From a bacterium (GTDB lineage Bacteria > UBA4055), in NCBI GenBank assembly GCA_029559475.1, contig JAKQBN010000018.1:1-13074 (forward strand): DNA of 13,074 bases. The letters are read 5' to 3'. Of this stretch, positions 7,253 to 13,074 are shown one piece after another (the stretch's first letter is position 1; each line of letters begins with the position of its first letter). The notes below the pieces were generated by a model. That model was given only the letters and a program-made list of their open reading frames with translations. It had not been told where the DNA came from and searched no databases. Both the position numbers and the translations under genes were made by a program.

Positions 7253-7769
7253 GCACAAGTGCAGGGATTACAAGATATATCCTGCCTCGGAAATTCTGAT
7301 TATAGGCACATTCAATCCCGATACCCAAAACAATCCGGCTGATTTCTTTTACGGCAGAACTAAGAATCACTTGTGGACATTACTGCCTGCGGCATACAAC
7401 GAACCCGATCTGAAAAAGGCGGATATAGACGAGAAGCTGGCATTTCTTAAAAAACATATGATCACATTTACCGATCTCATATCTGAAATATCAGTCCCTG
7501 AAAGCTCTGAAACCGACTACCGCGACAGCTTTATTGACGATAAAGTAACAGAATGGAATGATGTAATATCTCGGATATCAAGCCTGAAAAAGCTCAAAAA
7601 GGTCTGTTTTACACGCAAAACATTTTCAGGCATACCGAACATTAAAAAGAGTATCGAAGAGATCCGGTGGTACTGCGAAGAAAAAGGGATCTGCTTTCAG
7701 TACCTTATAACTCCGGCGAGGATATATTATGCTGAGAAGCAAAAAGAGTGGACAAGATTCTTTAATTGA
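7239..7769 (+). CDS. Uracil-DNA glycosylase superfamily protein, divergent
   Basis: A 176-residue protein with the core of the uracil/hypoxanthine-DNA glycosylase fold. The first motif (EILIIGTFNPD, residues 18-28) is followed by a phenylalanine/tyrosine-rich FFYGRTKNHLW (36-46). This matches the YYGHxxNxFW element of family-6-like DNA glycosylases, with N43 the likely active-site Asn. A late LITPARIYYAEKQ stretch stands where the usual SP-containing DNA-intercalating loop would be. The protein would excise damaged or deaminated bases, or may bind DNA or RNA only. I prefer the ATG at 7239: it overlaps the PH-like gene by 14 bases rather than 41 for the in-frame ATG at 7212. The 7212 start would add nine residues, so the choice is not certain. 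Its 3' end overlaps the opposing peptidase gene by eight bases. Fold assignment is likely; substrate is unknown. Confidence 0.7.
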   Translation: MVKIKHKCRDYKIYPASEILIIGTFNPDTQNNPADFFYGRTKNHLWTLLPAAYNEPDLKKADIDEKLAFLKKHMITFTDLISEISVPESSETDYRDSFIDDKVTEWNDVISRISSLKKLKKVCFTRKTFSGIPNIKKSIEEIRWYCEEKGICFQYLITPARIYYAEKQKEWTRFFN

Positions 7770-8553
7770 CAATCTTGAACATTCTTTCCAAGAATTCATA
7801 TAGCTCAGGATGCTTTGATCTGAACATTTCCCTGTCCATAAAAAAATACTCACTGACGGTCGCAAAAAACTCCTGCATATCCTCTGCGGCATATTCGATG
7901 ATGTCAGATTTTCCCGCATTTATTTTCCCGATCTCAGCTTTGGCCAGCTTTGCCCATTCTGCTGTATCGTTCCCTTCCGCAAACAGCTTCGGAACTCCTT
8001 CTGTTGCGCCGGTTTCCTTCTCGATAAGATGTATGAATTCATGAACAGCGACATTAGTATGTGATCTCGGATTTTTAAAACCGTTGTGAAGATCATCTTT
8101 AGAGAGTATCATTTTTTTATCCAGCGGACCGTCGCCGACCATGCCCATATTATCCGTTCCGTCGTCATTTATACCGTCCTGAAAGCTGTCGTTGAATCCT
8201 CCGGGATATAAAAGAACTTCGTTGATCCCGGTGTACTGCCAGTCCTTGAACCTAAATACAGGTATTATCGCTCCCGAAGCAACGAGAAGTTCGTCCCCCC
8301 GCGTGACTTTTGCATCTACGCCCGATACTTTTACATTTTCGAGAAATTCGACCGCTCTGAACTCGAACTTTTTTTTATCATCGCTGCTCAGATCTTTGTA
8401 AAACTGAACTTTTGACGATAATATCGACCTGTCTTTGTTTGAAAGCAGTCTTTTCGGTTTTTTCCACCCGCTTCCGCGCCCGATCCTGAAATACAAAACG
8501 ACAATCGCGGCAGTAAAAGTGATTAGAAATATTATTAGAAAAGCCTCGTTCAT
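7762..8553 (-). CDS. M90/MtfA-like zinc-dependent peptidase, membrane anchored
   Basis: A 263-residue member of the MtfA (peptidase M90, formerly DUF980) group. Seen directly: an N-terminal hydrophobic helix at 2-22, the zinc-peptidase motif HEFIH (H171, E172, H175) and the downstream EFFATVSEYFF helix (about 228-238). That helix supplies the extra Glu zinc ligand in the family, as does the family's FPGGF-like element (YPGGF). E. coli MtfA modulates Mlc and glucose PTS expression and cleaves small substrates. Nothing here shows that role, and the membrane helix is unlike the soluble E. coli protein. I chose the ATG at 8553 over that at 8580 because a perfect minus-strand TATAAT (8594-8589) would put the transcript start near 8582, almost on the longer start. 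The stop overlaps the opposing glycosylase gene. Confidence 0.85.
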   Translation of the reverse strand: MNEAFLIIFLITFTAAIVVLYFRIGRGSGWKKPKRLLSNKDRSILSSKVQFYKDLSSDDKKKFEFRAVEFLENVKVSGVDAKVTRGDELLVASGAIIPVFRFKDWQYTGINEVLLYPGGFNDSFQDGINDDGTDNMGMVGDGPLDKKMILSKDDLHNGFKNPRSHTNVAVHEFIHLIEKETGATEGVPKLFAEGNDTAEWAKLAKAEIGKINAGKSDIIEYAAEDMQEFFATVSEYFFMDREMFRSKHPELYEFLERMFKIVN

Positions 8554-8581
8554 AATATGAAATTTATTAAAATAAAACATA

Positions 8582-8637
8582 ACTATCTATTATATTTTTT
8601 TTATATTTCACATTGCACAACTTTATTGGAGAATATA
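8582..8637. promoter_or_regulatory. Divergent promoter region between peptidase and YhcH genes
   Basis: The 84-base gap between the two start codons is almost entirely A+T. On the minus strand a perfect TATAAT lies at 8594-8589. On the plus strand TATATT lies at 8591-8596, so the two -10 candidates overlap back to back. Only weak -35 matches are seen for either. GGAG at 8628-8631 is the ribosome site for the plus-strand gene, six bases before the ATG at 8638. Confidence 0.35.
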
Positions 8638-9087
8638 ATGATCTTCGATTACATAAAGAACATTGATGAATACAAGACCCTTCATCCAAACTTCGAAAAG
8701 GCATTCGGGTTTATCAGAACTGCCGATCTTGAAAATCTGCCGAACGGAAAACATCCTGTCAAAGGAGAAGACATTTACGCATCGGTAAGTGAATACCATA
8801 CAAAGGAAGAAGGGTACCTTGAAAAGCATGTGAAGTATATCGACATTCAGCTTGTTACGCGGGGCACGGAGAAGATCGGGTTTCTCGGGCTTGAAGATCA
8901 GGAGATCAGAGACCATTACGATGAGGATAAAGATATAGCCTTTTATTTCGGCGACTGCGAATATATCATACTCCAGCCGGGACTGTTCGCAATTTTCTTC
9001 CCTGAAGACCTTCATAAGCCGGGTATCTCTGTATATAATTCCGTAAAAGTGAAGAAGATAGTCATCAAAGTTAAAGCCGAAGTTTAA
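8638..9087 (+). CDS. YhcH/YjgK/YiaL (NanQ-type) cupin-like protein
   Basis: A 149-residue protein of the YhcH/YjgK/YiaL family, a beta-sandwich fold related to cupins. E. coli NanQ (YhcH) acts in sialic acid use as an anomerase, and other members act on sugars in related pathways. Family motifs are present: EKHVKYIDIQ (E62, H64, D69), which supplies metal-site residues, and FFPEDLHKPGI (122-130, with H126) near the C-terminus. Length is normal (about 150). The in-frame ATG at 8557 would add 27 hydrophobic residues absent from the family, and the GGAG six bases before 8638 supports the shorter start. No sialic acid or other sugar genes lie nearby, so the pathway is open. The stop TAA shares its last base with the next start (TAATG), so the radical SAM gene is probably translationally coupled. 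Confidence 0.9.
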   Translation: MIFDYIKNIDEYKTLHPNFEKAFGFIRTADLENLPNGKHPVKGEDIYASVSEYHTKEEGYLEKHVKYIDIQLVTRGTEKIGFLGLEDQEIRDHYDEDKDIAFYFGDCEYIILQPGLFAIFFPEDLHKPGISVYNSVKVKKIVIKVKAEV

Positions 9088-9860
9088 TGATAAAATACAT
9101 TCAAGTTAAAACGATACTGAATACTGTCAAAGGCTCGGATGACTGGTTCGGACTAAAATATAACCTTAACCTGTACCGCGGCTGTACGCACAGATGCATA
9201 TACTGCGATTCGCGGAGCGAATGCTATCAGATCGAGAATTTCGATCACGATATTATCGTAAAGGAGAACGCACTTGAGCTTCTTCAAAAAGAATTACCTA
9301 AAAAGCGCGTCAGAGGGACGGTTGGATTCGGATCTATGAACGATCCATACCAGCACATCGAAAAAAAACTGAATATGACCGTCCGGGCACTTGAAATCAT
9401 GCGCGAATGGGATATGCCTGTTCACCTGATCACAAAAAGTAATCTTGTTCTAAGGGATATCAGGATATTAAAAGAAATAGGAAAGATATATTCGGCCGTC
9501 AGTTTTACGATAACAACCGGGATCACTCTGATGCCTGTACTGCCTTTTATTACCGATACGGAAGATAATATTATCTCAATTGTTGAAAAGGCTAAAGAGT
9601 ACGGAGCTAAGTATATTATACCCGCATTCGGGATGACATTGCGCGACAGGCAGAGAGCTTATTATTATGACAGGCTGGACGAGAAATTTCCTGGATTAAG
9701 CGATAAATACAGGGCGAAATACAAAAATTATTATTCCGCAGGAGCCCCGGGCTATAAAAAACTATCGAAAGTGTTCTATGAAAAATGCGCGGAACTCGGT
9801 ATTCTGACGAAGATCCCGAAATATAATGCGGGAATAGGAATTCAGGGAACACTATTTTAA
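9087..9860 (+). CDS. SPL-like radical SAM protein (Rv2578c-type) with internal deletion
   Basis: A 257-residue radical SAM protein of the SplB-like/Rv2578c group. The iron-sulfur motif C33-x3-C37-x2-C40 sits in NLYRGCTHRCIYC. It is followed by the group's GSMNDPYQHIE, HLITKSNLVLRDI and LMPVLPFITDTEDNI elements. Members usually run near 290-300 residues. Here VSFTITT (138-144) is joined directly to GITLMPVLPF (145 on). Relatives have roughly 30-35 residues between these, including an E-PGAP-type loop and a helix ending in a Gly-Ile/Phe turn. A barrel helix therefore appears lost in frame, which may impair the fold, although the rest of the protein and its reading frame are intact. Function in the family is poorly known; it is not a proven photoproduct lyase. 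The start is coupled to the YhcH stop (TAATG). Confidence 0.85.
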   Translation: MIKYIQVKTILNTVKGSDDWFGLKYNLNLYRGCTHRCIYCDSRSECYQIENFDHDIIVKENALELLQKELPKKRVRGTVGFGSMNDPYQHIEKKLNMTVRALEIMREWDMPVHLITKSNLVLRDIRILKEIGKIYSAVSFTITTGITLMPVLPFITDTEDNIISIVEKAKEYGAKYIIPAFGMTLRDRQRAYYYDRLDEKFPGLSDKYRAKYKNYYSAGAPGYKKLSKVFYEKCAELGILTKIPKYNAGIGIQGTLF

Positions 9861-9882
9861 AATGGACTTTCATTACATGATG

Positions 9883-9897
9883 GAATTTATTAAATTC
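9883..9897. promoter_or_regulatory. Perfect 15-bp AT-rich dyad, possible operator
   Basis: GAATTTA-T-TAAATTC is a perfect inverted repeat with 7-base arms around one base. It lies in the 60-base gap between the radical SAM stop (9860) and the HAD start (9921). The loop is too short and the stem too AT-rich for an intrinsic terminator, and no U-run follows. An operator or chance are the remaining readings. AAAGGA, about eight bases before 9921, is the ribosome site for the HAD gene. Confidence 0.3.
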
Positions 9898-9920
9898 GTC
9901 AGAAATTAAAGGATAATTAA

Positions 9921-10706
9921 ATGGCAGACATCAGACCCGACATTTCAAGATACAAAGTGCTCATCTTCGACCTTTTTCACACGCTCTCGTCAATGCACCA
10001 TTCGGATGTTCCCGGATTATACTCGCACGAGATTATCGGAATATCATACGAAAAATGGCTTGAAGCTCTATTTACGGATTCAGAGCGCAGAACGAGAGGC
10101 GTAATAACCGATCCTTTGGAGATAATCCGCGACATAACCGGCAAACTCGGATTGAACATACCGGACAAAACCATCTCTGAACTCGCAAGAATAAGATACG
10201 AGCGGTTCGAACTCGCCCTGAAGAACATTCTTCCGCACACAGTAGCTACGCTGAAAGAACTTAAACAGAGAGGAAAGACACTCATTCTACTAAGCAATGC
10301 GGATGTCTGCGAGATAAAAGGCTGGCCGCACTCACCCGCCGCGCCTTATTTCGACCATGCAATATTCTCGTGCCATGTCGGTTTCGTAAAACCCGAACCT
10401 CAGATATACGATCTTGCGATAAAACTTTCAGGAGCGTCTAAGAAAGAATGCCTGTTCATAGGCGACGGAGGCTCGGATGAACTCGCAGGCGCAAAAAACT
10501 TCGGCATAGCTGCCTGTTTCACTTCCGAGTTTATCAAAGACCTTTGGCCTGAGCACATAGAGTCGAGAAAGCTGATCGCCGATTATCATATTGACAGGAT
10601 CGACCAGCTGCTGTACAAGTCCGAACCTAATATCGAATATGCAGATGAATTTGAAATGAATGAAATTCTCAGCGATACTGAACTGTTGAAAAAGTTGAAA
10701 AAATGA
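9921..10706 (+). CDS. HAD-superfamily hydrolase (subfamily I-like)
   Basis: A 261-residue protein with all four HAD motifs in order: motif I D17-LFHT21, motif II LLSNAD with S125, motif III VGFVKPEP with K157, and motif IV FIGDGGSDELAGAK with D182 and D186. A helical cap lies between motifs I and II (about 25-105), as in subfamily I. The residue two after the nucleophile D17 is Phe, not the general-acid Asp of typical phosphatases. A D-x-F/Y-x-T form is known in haloacid-dehalogenase-like members and many unassigned HADs, so phosphatase activity should not be presumed. The C-terminal ~45 residues (IDRIDQLLYKSEP... to the Lys-rich end) look like an add-on. It is not tightly coupled to either neighbour. 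Cytoplasmic; substrate unknown. Confidence 0.85.
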   Translation: MADIRPDISRYKVLIFDLFHTLSSMHHSDVPGLYSHEIIGISYEKWLEALFTDSERRTRGVITDPLEIIRDITGKLGLNIPDKTISELARIRYERFELALKNILPHTVATLKELKQRGKTLILLSNADVCEIKGWPHSPAAPYFDHAIFSCHVGFVKPEPQIYDLAIKLSGASKKECLFIGDGGSDELAGAKNFGIAACFTSEFIKDLWPEHIESRKLIADYHIDRIDQLLYKSEPNIEYADEFEMNEILSDTELLKKLKK

Positions 10707-10750
10707 AGCTCCGACGCAAAAAACAAAAGAGGCCGTATAAACACTCAGAA

Positions 10751-10790
10751 CTGAAATTCAGGTTGACTTAGCTGATTCATAACTTTAAAT
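10751..10790 (+). promoter_or_regulatory. Candidate promoter with adjacent palindrome upstream of the RM gene
   Basis: CTGAA-A-TTCAG (10751-10761) is a perfect 5+1+5 inverted repeat. One base further on is TTGACT (10763-10768), a five-of-six match to the -35 consensus, and after 16 bases TTAAAT (10785-10790) as a four-of-six -10. The ATG of the methyltransferase/nuclease gene follows at 10825. A second AT-rich TATAAA lies at 10798-10803 but is not at the right distance. A palindrome touching the -35 box could be an operator. The remainder of the 118-base gap shows nothing. Confidence 0.35.
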
Positions 10791-10824
10791 TACTGCGTAT
10801 AAAATATTTAAACAAGAAGAGCGC

Positions 10825-13074
10825 ATGAAATATTCGAACATAAGAGAAGAAGAACTGAAGAACAAAGTTGCGAGTGATTTTTTCTGGGTCTACGACTGCA
10901 CAAGAATAATCGGCAACGTTGATTTCTGCGTTTCGATGCATCAGAGCGAAAAAGAACTTTTCGAGCAGGAATCGCTTCTCTGGGCTGAAGCTAAAAAAGG
11001 CTCGTCGGACATTTACCATTCGATAGTCCAGCTTATTCTGACGATAGGTAAAGCCCGCACATTCGATAAATACCTGCCTCCACCCATGCTTGGTGCGCTT
11101 GACGGTGAAAAGATCGCATTCATACCCTATAACGACATCCACGACATTTTCTATCAGAACGATTTCAACTGGAATGTAACTCCCTCAGATTACGAAACGA
11201 AAGAATTCAGGCTGATCCACGAAAAAGTGAAGAACATAATTGATAAAAAAGCACTTCTTTTTCACTACGATAAAGACGAAAAAGACCTTGTAAAATTCAT
11301 CAAAAACAATTTCGTCGTAGGCAAATTTGGCCTTACGAAGATTAAGACCGATAAAAATAACTTTATGGTTATATACAATAAATGGCTGCAGGCAGTAAAA
11401 CCGACGATAGCTGTGAACTGGGACATAGCTAAGAAAAACGGTATCATAGACGGCGATTTCTATCTTGCTGACCTTCTCTCGGACGAAAATGTAACTTTAA
11501 AAGATAAGCTATTCGTAGTCTTAAAAGCTACAAAATATGAACTCAACAGGCATCTTGACGAATACGGCGCTTTCACATCGAGCACGGTTGACTTCAACGA
11601 CGGTCAGGTGGCTCACACGCAGTTCTGGAACCGTTACGAAAGGCCGCCGAAACAAGAATACTGGGATTACATAATAGAAAGAAGGGATCTTCTCGTCCCG
11701 CAGGATGTAAGAGAAAGAAAAGGCAGTTTCTTCACCCCGCTGATATGGGTGGAATTATCGCAGAAATACCTTACGGATGTACTCGGCGAAGACTGGCAGG
11801 ACGAATATTATGTTTGGGATTGCGCGGCCGGAACAGGGAATCTGCTTACGGGTTTGACCAACAAATACAACATCTGGGCTTCCACGCTAGACAGGCAGGA
11901 TATCGAAGTCATGCATGACAGGATCAAGAACGGCGCGAACCTTCTCGAAGATCATGTATTTCAGTTCGATTTTTTGAATGACGAATTCACAAAGCTCCCC
12001 AAACCTCTGCAGGACATAATCAACGATCCCAAAAAAAGAAAGAAATTAGTAATTTATATCAATCCGCCGTATGCGGAGACAGCTATTTTTGGTGAAAAAA
12101 GCAAGAAGGGCGTTATCTTATCGAACACTAATGATAAATATAAAGCTAAATTAGGTAATTGTGCCAATAGAGAACTCTTTGTTCAATTTCTTACTCGTAT
12201 TTATTTTGAAATACCTGATTGTTTCCTCGCACATTTTTCAAAATTAAAAATACTCTCAGGCGATCATTTCAATTCATTTAGAAATTTTTTCTATGCTAAC
12301 TTTGAAAAAGGATTCTTGTGTCCTGCTAATACTTTCGATAATGTAAAAGGGCAATTTCCAATTGGCTTTTTAATTTGGAACACAAAAATAAAAAATGTTT
12401 TTAAATGTGTTGATTTTGATGTTTACGACAAAAATGGAGCTTTTATAAGTCGTAAATTACTTTCAAACTACGATAATGAGAGAAGTATAAATATATGGTT
12501 GATATCAACTCGAAGGCGAATTGATGAATTTTGCATAGGGTTTATCTCATATTCTGGAAACGTATTCCAAACTAACGAATTGATTTTTATTAAAAATAGC
12601 ATAAAACAAATGGTTATGCCACGTGGTAGCAAGATAACTGATAAAAATTTAATCGAAGTATCAATGTATTATGCAGTAAGGAAATGTATTGAAGCGACTT
12701 GGCTGAATGACAGGGATCAGTTTTTATTTCCTTATGATAGCTGGCAGGATGATACGGAATTCCAAAATGATTGCCTTGCATATACATTATTTACAAACAA
12801 CATTCAATCTCAGTTCGGCACAAATCACTGGATTCCTTTTACTGAAAAGGAAGTGAATTCGAGAGATAAATTCGAAAGCAGTTTTATGACCGATTTTATA
12901 GCCGGAAAACTGAAAAAAGATAAATCCGAAGGCCTTTTTGATGCTAAGCATGATAGAACTACACCATTGGAATTCTCAGATGCGGCTAAAGCCGTTTTTG
13001 ATACGGGCAGAGAGCTTTGGAGATATTATCACAAGCAGCCTAAATGCAACGTAAATGCTTCATTATACGACATT
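10825..13074 (+). CDS. Type IIG-like restriction nuclease-N6-adenine methyltransferase, 3'-truncated
   Basis: The frame is open for all 750 codons from the ATG at 10825 to the window edge; no stop is reached, so the C-terminus is missing. An in-frame TAA at 10786 with no ATG between leaves this start as the earliest. Residues 30-72 look like a PD-(D/E)XK nuclease core: GNVDF (D33), LLWAEAKKG (E55-A-K57) and a following helix with Q69, a spacing of 22 between D and E. The methyltransferase follows, with RKGSFFTP (299-305), motif I DCAAGTGNLL (D332-L341) and catalytic motif IV NPPY (413-416). NPPY defines N6-adenine (or N4-cytosine) amino methylation. Later elements (ANRELF, QFPIGFLIWN) match large methyltransferase/restriction proteins I recall from Bacteroidales and Campylobacterota. 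The specificity region is probably after 440. Codons about 430-610 are markedly AT-rich. It would cut and methylate the same site; the nuclease role is inference. Confidence 0.8.
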   Translation, partial: MKYSNIREEELKNKVASDFFWVYDCTRIIGNVDFCVSMHQSEKELFEQESLLWAEAKKGSSDIYHSIVQLILTIGKARTFDKYLPPPMLGALDGEKIAFIPYNDIHDIFYQNDFNWNVTPSDYETKEFRLIHEKVKNIIDKKALLFHYDKDEKDLVKFIKNNFVVGKFGLTKIKTDKNNFMVIYNKWLQAVKPTIAVNWDIAKKNGIIDGDFYLADLLSDENVTLKDKLFVVLKATKYELNRHLDEYGAFTSSTVDFNDGQVAHTQFWNRYERPPKQEYWDYIIERRDLLVPQDVRERKGSFFTPLIWVELSQKYLTDVLGEDWQDEYYVWDCAAGTGNLLTGLTNKYNIWASTLDRQDIEVMHDRIKNGANLLEDHVFQFDFLNDEFTKLPKPLQDIINDPKKRKKLVIYINPPYAETAIFGEKSKKGVILSNTNDKYKAKLGNCANRELFVQFLTRIYFEIPDCFLAHFSKLKILSGDHFNSFRNFFYANFEKGFLCPANTFDNVKGQFPIGFLIWNTKIKNVFKCVDFDVYDKNGAFISRKLLSNYDNERSINIWLISTRRRIDEFCIGFISYSGNVFQTNELIFIKNSIKQMVMPRGSKITDKNLIEVSMYYAVRKCIEATWLNDRDQFLFPYDSWQDDTEFQNDCLAYTLFTNNIQSQFGTNHWIPFTEKEVNSRDKFESSFMTDFIAGKLKKDKSEGLFDAKHDRTTPLEFSDAAKAVFDTGRELWRYYHKQPKCNVNASLYDI

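Noticed and set aside
7766-8401. Plus-strand reading frames opposite the peptidase.
   Set aside because: They mirror a minus-strand gene with clear HEFIH and EFFA motifs, and they carry no recognisable domain or ribosome site.
9087-9860. Naming the radical SAM protein as spore photoproduct lyase (splB).
   Set aside because: Only the broad SPL-like family resemblance is present. The protein is shorter and there is no sign of a spore-forming host.
10777-11447. Minus-strand reading frames opposite the start of the restriction-modification gene.
   Set aside because: The plus strand has a continuous 750-codon frame with known motifs; the minus-strand frames show none.
10825-13074. Reading the last gene as PglX of a BREX or DISARM system.
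   Set aside because: The early D...ExK nuclease-like motif and the short distance to the methyltransferase fit a type IIG plan better, and no BREX/DISARM partner genes lie upstream. Genes beyond the window are unseen.

Overview
The window looks like chromosomal DNA of an anaerobic, Gram-negative-type bacterium of moderate GC. Hand counts of sampled 60-base lines give about 45-50% in most genes. Signal peptides, a seven-repeat FG-GAP/VCBS exported protein with FN3-like C-terminal domains, an aldo/keto reductase with two C-terminal iron-sulfur motifs, and dense TAATG/ATGA gene coupling suggest a member of the FCB group (for example Cloacimonadota or Delongbacteria) or a similar uncultured fermenter. 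No rRNA, tRNA or marker gene is present, so this placement is inference only.

Layout. Positions 1-2461 (+): the 3' two thirds of hutI (histidine degradation), an Fe-S aldo/keto reductase and a Nudix hydrolase, packed as one probable operon. Positions 2462-2666: AT-rich spacer with crossing inverted repeats and a candidate promoter. Positions 2667-4391 (+): exported protein predicted to fold as a seven-bladed Ca-binding propeller followed by two FN3-like domains. Positions 4464-7769 (+): three overlapping genes, namely a large exported single-span membrane protein of unknown function, a small two-helix membrane protein with a PH-like domain, and a uracil-DNA-glycosylase-superfamily protein. 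Positions 7762-8553 (-): an M90/MtfA-type zinc peptidase, overlapping the previous gene tail to tail. Positions 8638-9860 (+): a YhcH/NanQ-type protein coupled to an SPL-like radical SAM protein that lacks an internal block. Positions 9921-10706 (+): a HAD-superfamily protein. Positions 10825-13074 (+): a long open frame running off the end, which joins a PD-(D/E)XK-like nuclease region to an N6-adenine DNA methyltransferase.

Most genes are housekeeping or accessory metabolic genes with no obvious shared pathway. The accessory element of most interest is the last gene, read here as a single-chain type IIG-like restriction-modification enzyme. Its C-terminal half contains a sharply AT-rich block (about 28% GC against about 47% just upstream), suggesting a recombined segment. 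The radical SAM deletion and the unknown 771-residue exported protein with its overlapping partners are the other items worth checking. No transposon, CRISPR array, tRNA or attachment site was seen.
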